Origin: Siderastrea radians
Taxonomy: Eukaryota > Cnidaria > Anthozoa > Scleractinia > Rhizangiidae
Length of the DNA: 64,000 nucleotides
Assembly (NCBI GenBank): GCA_964017195.1
Contig: OZ024892.1
Span: forward strand, 21,104,277-21,168,276
Direction of reading: 5' to 3'
Part shown: in pieces, positions 45,421 through 56,567 of the stretch
Layout of the letters: the number at the start of each line of letters is the position of its first letter
How positions within the stretch are numbered: position 1 is the stretch's first letter
Program-made: the position numbers and the translations under genes
The notes under the pieces: generated by a model
What the model was told of the DNA's origin: nothing
Seen by the model: only the letters and a program-made list of their open reading frames with translations
Database searches by the model: none

Positions 45421-46473
45421 TTAGTCTAACAACTTAGTGTCCGCCATTTCCAGATTAACCTCCTGTGTTGCCATTATTCCCGATTCCTTTGGCTGACCAA
45501 CTTTAAAACTACATTTAAAAAGAGCGGAAACCGACGAAAAGAGACTCTTTAAAGCCTGATTATAGTTCGTGCTAAACGCGAAAAGGATAACAGGGTTAAT
45601 GGCTGTACTCAAGGATGGACAGACGTAGAAGGAAAACCCCACAAAGAATAAGCATGTATCCTTTGGGAAAAGACCTGGATTAAAATTTTTAAGAAACAAA
45701 TAAACACAAAGAGGGGTCCAGCAGATGAAAAAAGCAAGCACAATTGACATAAAGATTTTCAGGATCTTTAGATTCTGCTGGCGTCGTTTTGCGCTTTCTT
45801 GACCTTTCAGCAAGTTGCCTGGCTTTGGTCTCCTTTTTAAAGCTCGCGTAATCAGAGAGTACAGAATTATGATTGTCATTAGAGGAATAATGTAGAAGAC
45901 AATAAACCCAACGCCATAAAAAACTGTTAAAGCTTCGTCACTCATCATGAATCTGCAAAATGTTTGATCTTCCACTTTAATTATTCTGGCAAAAAGGACG
46001 TACGGCAAGGCACCAAATATGGGTATTAACCAAGTCAAAGACACAAAAATCACTCGAATTTTCACATTCATCAAGGTTACTTTCAAGGGATAAACAATGG
46101 CAACAAATCTGTCCACAGCAATTAGTATAAGGCTGAGAACGGAGACTACCTGTGACACTACCCTGAAATACATTCCCATTTTGCACACCGATGAAGCCCA
46201 AGGTTCGTTGATGAAAACGTTAGGCGTCAGCATTCCTTCACTAGCGTACAGTGGCCAGTTGAAAAATGAAGCGAGAAGGTCGGATACAGCCATGTTCACG
46301 ATGTAGTAGTTGGTACTTGTCCGCAAACTGCGAGTCTTTAAGAAGGTTGTAGCAACCAAGGCATTTCCAATAAATGCTGCTACACTTACCACAGAGAGAG
46401 CTAATGTAAACATTATGGAAACCATGGAGGAGCAGGCAGCTGATGAAAAATTCAGCTCTGTGGAATTATTCAT
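45421..46473 (-). CDS. Class A (rhodopsin-like) GPCR, copy B
   Basis: A single-exon receptor of 350 residues, collinear with copies A and C from the start Met. It keeps IGN (TM1), D65, the TM3 and ECL2 cysteines, DRF, CWTP and NPVIL. It is the most diverged of the three, with FFNWPLY in TM2, RRPKPGN in loop 3 and DTCLFFVGF before TM7, where A and C agree with each other. It ends TKLLD. No frame disruption is seen, so it is probably functional. The ligand is unknown. It lies convergent to the plus-strand fusion gene, about 2.7 kb from its stop. Confidence 0.93.
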   Translation of the reverse strand: MNNSTELNFSSAACSSMVSIMFTLALSVVSVAAFIGNALVATTFLKTRSLRTSTNYYIVNMAVSDLLASFFNWPLYASEGMLTPNVFINEPWASSVCKMGMYFRVVSQVVSVLSLILIAVDRFVAIVYPLKVTLMNVKIRVIFVSLTWLIPIFGALPYVLFARIIKVEDQTFCRFMMSDEALTVFYGVGFIVFYIIPLMTIIILYSLITRALKRRPKPGNLLKGQESAKRRQQNLKILKIFMSIVLAFFICWTPLCVYLFLKNFNPGLFPKDTCLFFVGFSFYVCPSLSTAINPVILFAFSTNYNQALKSLFSSVSALFKCSFKVGQPKESGIMATQEVNLEMADTKLLD

Positions 46474-48904
46474 TGTTCACTAGGTCACTTTGCTGGAACT
46501 TTGTGCAGCGGAGCTTTACTGTCGGAATTACTCCTTTAGTGAAATTAATTACAATAAAACGAATTAGTTATATTGTATTGAATAAACTGTAAAATGTTTG
46601 GTTAAGTGCATCGTGAAATTATACTTTTTGCGATAGAAAACAGAAGAAGAACCTTTTGTTTTATAGTCTCAGTGGTTAACGTGTGCGACCGTTTTTCGGA
46701 CAGGTGACGGAAGGTCATGGGTTCGATTCCCTTTGGGGACTAAGAATCTTTATTTGTTCCACGCATGTGATATATTGGATACAACATCCTTCTCATTTCT
46801 TTTCCGAGCTTTAATTCCACAATCTTTCTTTATTTATCGTCCGAACTGAATGTTGTTTTACAGCATATTGCAGAATATGAAGGTCAACGGATAAGCTAAT
46901 AGTTAGAATTATATTTAAGAATCTGATACAGGTTACAGTTTATGAAAGGTAGCCCTCGCTTTTTTATAAGTGAATGAAAACTTCAGTGTAAGCCTGACAT
47001 TCATATGAAAGCTACTGAAAATTAAGTAATTGTGATGTTGTTGGTTTTTCAATTTTCTCTAAGTGGAAATATCAGCGGAAAAATAAACAACTGATTGAAG
47101 CTGGAAGTGAAACAATATGGAATATCTTATTATAATAATTCATATATTTGACTTCCTTCTATTCATCTTCTACGGGTATATTACGTTTTACAAAAATGAC
47201 CAGCTCCCAGCGCCAGCTAGTTTGAAAGCTCAGTTGGTAGAGCTACTGAATGTTATCCGAAGGCGTGAAACAAAGCCACTGAACTTGAAATGGCATGAAT
47301 TACTGCTAATTCCGCGTGTGCCGTCATATTCGATCGACACACCTTTTGTTTTGTGGTCTATAAGCCCTTCTGGGGAATATGAGGGAAGCGTTTTGATTAG
47401 CAAAAATATATCTCTTCTGTTTGTAATTTAATGATTCTTCACCGTCCCAATTTCGATAACCTTAGCACAGATTGAATTCACGCTTCGTGGAATTAAACGG
47501 TCATTCCCCACGAAAAACTGCGAAGCTCAAATAAAAGGCCATCAGTGAATGATAGGATTTGCAATTTCGTTTTGGTAGTGGGACAATTTCGACAAGTCGT
47601 CTGACTCAGCTGGGGCCGCTAAGTTCTTGCGATGTTCGAAAACCTAGACTCTCGATGTGCATCTTAAGACGGTGGTGCAAATGGGGTTACTGCTCAACTT
47701 GCGAAAACGTAGAGGGGAACGACCTGCGGCGAATTAGCATCCTGTTCAGAGTGCAAAAATCACTGAGTGCTATGACGATTGACTGAGACAATGGCTGCTT
47801 GAGCTTTTAGAAGAACCGAATAAACGTGTACAACTCTATCCTTCCCTGAACATTCTTACTGCAGAAATGATGGACAATTTTATGTAGAAAAATTGACATT
47901 TTTCCACAGCTTTCCCTTTTTACTGAGGCCATATGTTTCGAGTGACAGAACCCATTTTGGTCGTTAAAACAAACGTTTAAGTTCCTTAACGCTAACCCTG
48001 GGTTAAACGTTGACCGAGGTTCAGCAGCAAAAGCAAAATTGCAAAACGGAAGTAATTTACAGTAATAGAACCAGTAATTTCCGTCGTTAAGCTATAAAAC
48101 ATGAAATCAAAGTTGACGCCAAATATGGGGTTAGCTTGCCTGTCCTTCGACTGACAAATGTCTGATGATTCCAATGACTGTCCGTTAGCAGCAATTTCAC
48201 TGCGTTGTTTCCTTAGTTCTATGCGTTATTTAAAGGCAAAGAACCTGCCTTTCAAAGAAAGAATTGTGATTACATTTTTCCTTCCCTTTCCCGGAAGGCG
48301 TGAAGATCTAAATTGATTTCCGAAGCGTTGCTATCTTAGCATATCATGTATTGAAGTGTGATCAGCTCAACTTAAGTCAGACGGAGTTCTGCTTCACCAA
48401 CAGTGTAGTTATGTAGTTTGCTTTCTTTCTTTGAAGTGACCAGCTATCAGCACGCTTGATAGATCAGTCGGTAAAGCTACCGAATGCTATCTGAAGGCGT
48501 GAAACAGAAAGCTACTTGGGTCACCCCTTGTTCCGCGTGTGGCGTCATATCCGATAGACACACCGTTTATTTTAAGGTCTATAATCCCTTCTCGGGAAAA
48601 TATGGAGGAAACGTTTTGATCAGCTTATATGTATCACTTTCGTTTGTAATTTAATGATTCTTTGACGTCGAAGTCTCGATAACCTTAGCTTGGATTGATT
48701 TCACGCTCCCTGGAAGTTTGAATGAAGCGAAGAAATTTAAAAATGTCGTCAACAGCTGAAAACAAGCACCAATTACAATTTCTTTTAAACGGGTCATTCC
48801 TCACTAAAAACTGCGAAGCACAAATTATAGTCCATCAGTGAATGATAGCATTTGCAGTCTTTTGTTCTTTAATAGTGGGACACTGACTTCGACATGGGAC
48901 CAAG
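46474..48904. other. Upstream region of GPCR copy B, no gene
   Basis: It is homologous to 2761-5150 in A and 56,568-58,440 in C. The frame at 47,117-47,431 is open only in B. The tRNA-like segment is listed separately. Confidence 0.4.
46664..46741 (+). other. tRNA-like segment, copy B
   Basis: It is the counterpart of 2954-3028, with AGTCTCAGTGGTTAA and GGGTTCGATTCCC intact. The middle has drifted. It lies about 190 bases upstream of the GPCR start, as in the other copies. Confidence 0.35.
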
Positions 48905-49440
48905 TTAAAATAATAAAATGTTGTTTGCTGCGTAGCACTTAACAGAATATTCAAAAGTTATTTCAATAATAGAAACAAAAAGTGCCAAAAAAGGTTAATA
49001 ATGCTAGACGTTTCGGGCTTAGCCATTCTTCAGTAGGAGTCAAGTTGAAGTTAATATTCGTTGGAGATTGCGCCACGAAGCCATATTTTTTAATAAAGTT
49101 AATTTGAAGATGCACGGGCGCGACGGCTGACTGGTGCCCAGTTTTAAAATGAGGCGCAACTCCAGTCACTTTCGTTGCCTGTTTCTGTCACAGAGCATGA
49201 CGCTGCAGACATGAGGGTCACTTAAAGAGTGGCCATTTATGTTGAAATGTTCTGCAACAGGAAAGCCCGGCGAGTTCTTCTCGATGCTGCAGAGGTTCTC
49301 TCTGAAGCGTTGCCGTAGTGTGCGCCCAATTCCGCCGATGTAGAGAGCAGGACAACGGAGACAAGAGATGCAGTACACTAAGCCGGCTGTTTGGGTCCAA
49401 GTTGCCTGACTTGGTTGACCTACACTGGGACCGCTTTCGA
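48905..49440 (-). mobile_element. Penelope-like element, 3' fragment in unit B
   Basis: The minus frame from about 49,410 to 49,166 encodes LVYCISCLRCPALYIG, the paired Cys motif and GIY-YIG signature, then GRTLRQRFREN and AEHFNINGH. The segment interrupts sequence that is continuous in the other duplicated copies. It belongs to a different Penelope lineage from the fragments at 12 kb and 32 kb. Confidence 0.75.
49003..49042 (-). ncRNA. Hammerhead-ribozyme-like motif of Penelope fragment
   Basis: Read on the minus strand: a short stem I CTA/TAG, CTGAAGA, stem II GGC/GCC, GAAAC and triplet GTC with the ACGT palindrome. It lies downstream of the GIY-YIG frame, as in the other fragments. Confidence 0.5.
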
Positions 49441-50630
49441 TGTTAAACAACCTAGACTCTCGATGTGAAGCAAACAAAGCAAAAATCGAAAAAAGGAGGT
49501 AATTTACAGTAATTCCCACCGTTAAGCTATAAAACGAGAATTCAAAATTGACGCCAAATATTGGGTTAGCTTGACTCTCCTTTAAGCAACCGCCTGATGT
49601 TATAAATGACTTTTCTTTAGTGGCAATTTCACTGCGTTGTCTCTTTAAGTCTATGCGTTATCTACAAATAATGAATCTGCCTTTCAAAGAAAGAATTGTG
49701 ATTAAATTTTTCCTTCCCTTTCCTGCAAAGAGTGCAGATCTTCATTGATTTCAGCGTTGCTATCTTAGTATATCATGTATCGATGTGTGATCAGCTCACC
49801 TTAAGTCAAATGAAGCTCTATTTCACTCGTCTATTAACAGTGTGGTTATGTATCTTTCTTCAAAGTAAAGTGAGATGCACCTCGAGTTACGCTATTAGCT
49901 CAACGCTCACCGATTGTTCTGAGACTGGTAATTTATATTCTCAGCTGCAAGTCCAGAAATAGGGCAAGTCTTAAAATAGAGGGTTAAGGGAGCGGTCATT
50001 AATTATTGGGGGGGGGGAGGGCCGGTAAATTTAGTGGGAGGGCCAGGGTTTTTTGGGCTCCCATTTGGGGAGGGTCATATGTTTTTGAGCTTATGCTAAG
50101 GGAGGGTGACAAATGTTTGGGCGCCTGTTTTAACAGTATATTTTTTATATAAATATATACATTTCTTAACATAGGTCGACTTCAACCGACCATTCTCGCT
50201 ATGTTGTGAAGCGTGCTCCGCCTAAGAAATGTCCGACTACTACCAGCACTCAGCACGCTTTGAATGCTGGCAGGTGTGGACACTTCACAGGAGTGTGCGC
50301 ATGCTTCATAATATAGCTGAAATAGTCCATTATCGACGTGTAGTTTGCTGAAGCTAAGCTTGGATTCAATAAGAATCATTTAGATCGTTTTGATTGGCCA
50401 TTAATATAATGAAACAACAGATAGCAAAATTGAGGAATGTTGCATTTCCTTGTTTATACAATGCTTGTAAAAAGCTGGAAAACATGCATCTCGTTATGTT
50501 ATACGGTAATAAATAAAGCAAATAGCCACCATGGTCTCATAAATAATATACTTTCGAGATAACAGTAACAACCAAAAATATAAATGACAGTTTATCACTT
50601 TAGACACCATGAATTTCATCACCATCACTT

Positions 50631-50879
50631 TCAACGCAATCTGACACCTGCATCGTCATCACCTTCGTCGCCATCACTTTCAACACCATCACCTGCCCCA
50701 TCATCAGCTTCGTCGCCGTCACTTTCATTGCCATCATCCGCAGTAGCATCACTTGCCTCGCCATCACTTTCATCGTCATAATGTGCGTCGTCACCACTTT
50801 CAGTTCCAGCAAAACTTAAAAACCTACGAAGTTCGGATTTTGCAGTGTCATCTAAAAGACCACATCCTGAAGACATCAA
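50631..50879 (-). pseudogene. Acidic Asp/Gly/Ser repeat frame inside the transposon
   Basis: An 82-codon minus-strand frame has a short ordinary start (SELRRFLSFAGTE) and then a run of DDxDGDE-type repeats. A second minus frame at 51,205-50,987 upstream contains a basic patch RKKLKKVRRLARM. The two may be pieces of one decayed element protein with a basic and an acidic part. No family is recognised. Confidence 0.35.
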
Positions 50880-51792
50880 CGCGGCGGCCCATTTCTTTTG
50901 TCTCTTTCCTAGTTGGATGACAATCTCTGTCCGTTAAACCTTCTTTGTACACGCCTTTCCTTCTGGCAGCTCTGCCGTAATCTTTCTTAAATCTCATCCA
51001 TTCTAGCTAAACGCCTCACCTTTTTCAGTTTCTTCCTCTTGTTGCCACACTGTTTACTTGGTCGCGACTTCCTTTTCATCGCAGAAAATGTGTGTTTAAA
51101 CGCTGCAGCTCGACTAGTCCAGAGCGTACACTGTCTAATTCCCTTTTCATAGCATTGCAATTCAAACAATTCGTCAAAGTCATGAGCAGTTTTGCGCCCA
51201 GTCAAAATCTGGCTAGAAGAGTGTATGGTTGTTTTGAGGGTTCCTTGAGATCTTTTTCAAGATTTTTAAGGGATGTTTCAATAGTTTCTATACACAGCAA
51301 GTACTGCCTGATAGTTCTCGAGTCATGTGGTTTGGGTACATGATTTTCCCGAAGGAGAAATCCATCCTGCGAAAGGATCTTAAATTACAGATTTTATTTG
51401 CTCGGAGAGCTGAGAGTAGGAAGCGTGCAAACCTTCCGAGAAGAGAAGCGGAAACGCTTTGACGATTACGAAGATTACGAAGCCATATACAGGGAACGAA
51501 AATTAAAAACCTGAAAGTTGCTGTACTGGACATGTACATTGCTAAGCGGAAGTTGAAGCAATCAAAGGGGGACGTGAAAACGAGAAAAAGTGGATGTCAT
51601 AACAGCAGACATCGGTAGGTCGCTGGTTCCCGATAACCTTCAAGTTCCCAAAGACAGTGATAGCGACGATGATGATGATGATGGTGCCGGATTATGACGA
51701 TGTTGTGGCACAGGAAATTGGAAGTGATATTGACGATAGAGGGGATTTTGACGAAGTGTATGATAAAATTGAAGACGAAGGCGAAGCAGTTG

Positions 51793-51850
51793 TGGAGGAG
51801 GAGGAGGAGGAGGAGGAGGAGGAGGAGGAGGAGGAGGAAGAGGAGGAGAA
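51793..51850. repeat. (GGA)n microsatellite
   Basis: About 18 GAG/GGA triplets in a row, which create long poly-Glu and poly-Arg frames at 51,657-51,969 by chance. Confidence 0.9.
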
Positions 51851-52199
51851 GAGCATTACTACACTTTTACATACAACAAGATCTGGTCGAATTTGCAGGA
51901 CATGGAAGGGGAGAGCAAGTGCTTCGGATTTTTCATGACGGAGTGGGAAATTTCAAAGTTTCTATTTAATCACTAGTCACCAGATGGTAAAAGAAATGCC
52001 GCTGCAAAAATAACTCTGGAATACTTTGAATGTCAAATTTCAACCATTTGAATGTTTTCTTGGCAGCGTTTTTAAATACACACCTGACTTCATGTTTTTA
52101 AAGAGTTTATACTAATTCGGAACCAAGTTTACGTGGCTGCGCACTTGTGTCCAGGCACACTTTGCCACAGGTAATTTGCCGTTATCTTCTCTGAATTTA

Positions 52200-53085
52200 G
52201 GGGCGTAGCGTCCATATACGCACGTACGCACCGGCGTACAGCTCAAATGCGAGAAAAATATATTTCTATTGCTGAAGGCATTTTTATCATTAAATTGTTA
52301 TATTATTTCGTATCATAGTGATGCCACTTTATGTAAAATTTTTCATTATTCCATTACGAACGGAAAGAAACACTGTGAATAATAGTGAATGTTAACAAAC
52401 GGGTCACGTCTACAGCTATTACGAAGTGATACGGAGATCACTGGGGACGAGTTCAAAGCCGAAGTCACAAGATGGAGGCACAAAAATGGCACGGAAATGA
52501 TCAGCATGTAAGGCCAAAGACTTTGGTTGAGACTCTTGACCACGCAAACCCCCAGTTTTATCCCGTAGTATATGTTGTACTTGTAACACTGTTAAAGTAT
52601 CCTGTCTCAACATGCACTGCTGAACGTAGCTTTTGTGCTGATGATGAGGCTAAAAACTCCTCTTTGAAGTACCATGAGTGACAAGAAATTGAGCTCCCTT
52701 AATTCTACACATCCATAAGATCAAGGACATTGACATTGACGGTGTAGTAACAGAGGTTACCTGTCTGAATGATAGACTTTGCTTGTGAACTTCAACAATG
52801 GCGTCACCATTATTCCTTTTTTTGTCATACTGTAGCCTTACCGAAAACACTTATCCAATTGGCTGACACACAAATAAAATAAACAACTACTATTGCGTTT
52901 TACTACGTATCAGATTCATTGAAAATGTCCCCAAAAAACGCAGAAAATGGCATTTCCAAGACCCCAAATTTCAAAATTTTCTGGGGAGCATGCCCACAGA
53001 CTCTCCTGGAGGGGGGCGCCTCCGGCTCTTGAAATACTCTCTTCGTGTGTACAGCTTAAAAATCGCACGCTATGTCCCTGCTGAT
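52200..53085 (+). mobile_element. Nested hAT element remnant with dimerisation-domain fragment
   Basis: Ends resemble each other in inverted orientation (GGGGCGTAGCGT near 52,200 and the inverse of CAGGGACATAGCGTGCG near 53,068). Frame 52,472-52,681 carries TLVETLDHANPQFYP and PVSTCTAERSF, the hallmark of the C-terminal hAT dimerisation domain. A further piece, HKIKDIDIDGV, follows out of frame near 52,713. The catalytic core is missing. It is a dead, mostly deleted copy. Confidence 0.65.
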
Positions 53086-53334
53086 TAGCTTATTGGTATC
53101 TCACCATGAATTTTCAAATTGTTCAAGTGTTCAAATTGACTTCCATGTTAGAACAAATCGAATATCGACCAATCCCATTTTGGGGGAGGGTCACAATTGT
53201 TTGGGCTGATGTTGTGTGGAGGGCCAAGATTTTTTGACCTTAATTTGAGGGAGGGTTAATATTTTTGAGCCCTCCTTTGTGAAATTTTACCGGCCCTCCC
53301 CCCCCCCCCCCAATAATTAATGACCGCTCCCTAA

Positions 53335-55514
53335 GGCTACCTATTCAGTTTCAGTGAAGAATGGCCTGTCAATAGCAGACGAACCGGGCAACTGCAGAGG
53401 CCGAAGACACCCTAACTTTAAAAAGGAAAGGACATGAGTCCCCTTTCACTACCGCTACAAATCAAATCAAGTGTTGATGTGATTCCTTGCCTCTGAGTTT
53501 ACTAAAGATGTTGACTTAGAAGTTCAGTCCCCTAACTTAAAAACTTAAAACTTTTGAATGCAACGGCCATACCGGCCACAAACTTTGCCCTTGTGTCGTA
53601 GAGCCAGCTTTGCAATTATTATTCAGTATTGTTGTGTTTGTTTGTTTTATTTGGTTGGTTTTTTTTTGTTCTGTTTTGTTTTGTTTACAGTATCGGTTAT
53701 TGAATCTTTGACATCAAGCCTAGAAAATTAATGCCATTAATTGAAAACACATACAGTTACTATTGACGTTTTATGAGTCAGTATTTAATGCAAATATTAA
53801 CGTGTAATTGCTAAAACTATGGAAACTACGGTACTAACGTAACCAAGACTACTAAACACACTCAATTATCTATCCCTATTTTGCCATGAGGTACATAAGT
53901 GCGCCAAATGTTTTACACTGTAAGGTCGTATTTGGCTCTCAGAGGAAACAAGTACCTTAAAATACAAGCAAAGCACGCCTCGATTAGCTTTTACTATGTA
54001 TGCGTGAAAGGTAAATTTTGCTTCTAATTGTTATTTTTTCCTGTAGTTCTGTAGTAGCAGATTGACTTACACAAACACTCCAAAAATAGTTTGGAGTTAT
54101 TTGCTGCTATGCAATCAAAAAATATAAAGCATTGTGATAATCCCAAAAGTTTCCATGTCAACTTTGACGTCATGTTGCCAAGCAATTACTGTCAGAAAGC
54201 TATGGCCTCAGAGGGAATTCCGACTGCACTGGAACTCGTTTCCAAAACTGTACAAGCAATGAAACGCAGTTATAGACCCAGGTTTATCTATATATCTAAT
54301 AATAGTATTGTATTGCACTAAATGCCGGTAAGCTTCTTTAAATTAAACAGCTCACCCACTGCATGACATTTGCTTATCGCTAGAAGTAATTCAAAGTGCT
54401 ACCAAACAAAGCACTTAGAGATGAAAATTTTCCCTTCATGTTTTGCTGCTTCCTTTTAATTTCCTTTTTTTTTATATTTAGCTCCTCTTTACTCAACTTT
54501 GAAGCTAAGAGTCCATCCTAAGATTTGATCGGCCGCTTTTTCACCGAAATCTAAGTCAGACCTGGTTAATGATAAATCGCAGTTTTAACCTGATTATAAA
54601 CATTAGGACCTTAAACACTTAAACGGCCTTAATATGTTATAAGACTGACCTGGATGCGCTGAACAGTGGTATAAAAATATCATGGCTATTCGCAGCACCC
54701 AGACAGAAATTGACTTTAGACGACATCTTTCTCAAGCCCTGTCTAAACTTCGGCCTAATAACAGCTCGTTATTAAAACCAAGACACACTGAGCTCATGCG
54801 TATAAACCTCTGCAACAACACACAGAATACGGACGCTTCCGTGATTCAGTCCCTGATCAACTGTGTTCCGCTGGTGTCCTTGTTAAAGAGGGGAGAATGT
54901 TTTGAATAAAGTCTACTGACCGATTTACGTGTTTTTGTGAAGACAGTTTTGGCAGACCACACTTAGGTTACGCGCTAACACGTACCTTAAGATTACTATC
55001 ATTAGCGACAACATAATTTAGCGAAGTCAAATATCGCTTTTTTAAATACTCCCTGATTTTAAGACTCTTTAATTTTAATATTCGATTAACCTTTTGTTAC
55101 TAAAGAGAAACGAACTGATTCCATAATTACAAATGAAAGAGAACAAAACGATTGTTTGTCGGCAGTTGTTTGCTCGGAAATCTCTGTGTTTCCGACAGTG
55201 GCTTAGTTCGGTCTTCTGACAGCTGATTACTCCCTTACCCATGTATGTAATCACTTTTCATTTGTTCTTCCGATTAACTTCAATATCTTTGTATTCCTAG
55301 TTTTCCGAATGAAATGAATGGGTTATTTTCTTGGCTGACTGAAATAAAATTCTCTTCACATCGAAGAAATTGTTAAAATATGTTGTCGCCAAATACCTTA
55401 AGAAACATAATTGATAATCGCTAAATGACAGAAGTCGCCACTGATAACAGTAACCTTAACAGCAGTCAAGGTAAATTATTTGGGATGAAACCCAACGGTT
55501 TTGAACTGAAAAAA
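53335..55514. other. Left part of unit C, no confirmed gene
   Basis: Frames at 54,091-54,321 and 54,682-54,909 are open here and look protein-like. Their unit B counterparts are interrupted, so they may be relics of an exon-bearing gene that was duplicated. They match no family I recognise. Confidence 0.3.
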
Positions 55515-56567
55515 TTAGTCTAACAACTTAGTGTCCGTCATTTCCAGATTAACCTCCTGTGTTGCCATTATTCCTGGTTCCTTAGGCTGACCAACTTTAA
55601 AACTACATTTAAAAAGAGCGGAAACAGGTGAACAGAGACTCTTTAAAGCCTGATTATAGTTCGTGCTAAACGCGAAAAGGATAATAGGGTTAATGGCTGT
55701 ACTCAAGGATGGACAGACGTAGAAGGAAAAACCCACGAGTAATAAGCACCTGTCCTTTGGGAAAAGACCTGGGTAAAATTTTTTAAGAAACATATAAACA
55801 CAAAGAGGAGTCCAGCAGACAAAAAAAGCAAACACGATTGAGATCAAGATTTTCAGGATCTTCAGATTCTGCTGGCGTCGTTTTGCGTTTTCTTGACCTT
55901 TCAGCAAGTTGCCTGGCGTTGGCCTCTTTTTTAAAGCTCGCATAATCACAGAGTACAGAATTATGATTGTAACAAGAGGAATCAGGTAGATGACAATAAA
56001 TCCAACGCCATTGTAAACTGTTAAAGCTCCGTCACTCATCATAAATCTGCAAAATGTTTGATCCTCCACTTTGATTATTCCGACAAAAAGCACGTACGGC
56101 AATCCAACAAAAATAGGTATTAACCACGTGAAAGTCAGCAAAATCACTCGAAATTTCACATTCATTGTGATAGTTTTCAAGGGAAAAACAATAGCTACAA
56201 ATCTGTCCAAGGCAATTAGCACAAGACTCAGTACAGACACTGCCTGGGACACTATCCGGGTATACATTCCCATTTTGCACAGCGATGAAGCCCAAGGTTC
56301 GTTGATGAAAACTTTGGGTGTCAGCATTCCTTCAGTAGCGTACAGTGGCCAGATGAAAAATGAAGCGAGAAGGTCGGAGACAGCCATGTTCACGATGTAG
56401 TAGTTGGTACTTGTCCGCAAACTGCGAGTCTTTATGAAGGTTGTAGCGATCAAGACATTCCCGATAAATGTTGCTACACTTACCACGGAGAGAGCTAATG
56501 TAAACATCATGGAAACCACGGAGGAGCAGGCAGCTGGCGAAGAGTTAAACACTGTGGAATTATTCAT
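55515..56567 (-). CDS. Class A (rhodopsin-like) GPCR, copy C
   Basis: A single-exon receptor of 350 residues with the same start and end as copy B. Seven hydrophobic segments, D65, the C97-C173 pair, DRF at 121-123, CWTP and NPIIL are present. It is closer to copy A than to B across loop 3 (KRPTPGN) and before TM7 (DRCLLLVGF), although B is the adjacent neighbour. The open frame is undamaged. As in its paralogues, the DRY and NPxxY tyrosines are replaced by Phe and Leu. Peptide-type receptor by resemblance; ligand unknown. Confidence 0.93.
   Translation of the reverse strand: MNNSTVFNSSPAACSSVVSMMFTLALSVVSVATFIGNVLIATTFIKTRSLRTSTNYYIVNMAVSDLLASFFIWPLYATEGMLTPKVFINEPWASSLCKMGMYTRIVSQAVSVLSLVLIALDRFVAIVFPLKTITMNVKFRVILLTFTWLIPIFVGLPYVLFVGIIKVEDQTFCRFMMSDGALTVYNGVGFIVIYLIPLVTIIILYSVIMRALKKRPTPGNLLKGQENAKRRQQNLKILKILISIVFAFFVCWTPLCVYMFLKKFYPGLFPKDRCLLLVGFSFYVCPSLSTAINPIILFAFSTNYNQALKSLCSPVSALFKCSFKVGQPKEPGIMATQEVNLEMTDTKLLD

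Larger units (their letters stand above)
43650..49984. repeat. Segmental duplication unit B, with internal partial repeat
   Basis: It is paralogous to unit C from its left edge, and to unit A from about 45,130. Within B, about 47,200-48,420 is partly repeated at about 48,440-49,880 without a GPCR; that second copy is interrupted by a Penelope fragment. The right edge abuts a 3.3-kb TIR transposon, beyond which unit C begins at once, so B and C were originally adjacent in direct tandem. Confidence 0.8.
49985..53334. mobile_element. 3.3-kb TIR transposon with TAA duplication
   Basis: Element 49,988-53,331 begins GGGAGCGGTCATTAATTATT, followed by a poly-G run and GGGCCGGTAAA; its right end is the inverse. 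TAA lies on both sides (49,985-49,987 and 53,332-53,334), as for PIF/Harbinger. Subterminal GGGAGGGT and TTTGGG motifs recur at both ends. It separates units B and C. Inside are acidic coding-like sequence, a (GGA)n tract and a nested hAT remnant. No Harbinger DDE nuclease or Myb-like protein was recognised. Confidence 0.75.

Noticed and set aside
47117..47431. 104-codon hydrophobic plus frame in unit B
   Set aside because: In unit C the frame stops early and in unit A the start codon is missing, so it is not maintained.
51657..51969. Poly-Glu / poly-Arg proteins
   Set aside because: The frames are created by a (GGA)n microsatellite inside a decayed transposon.
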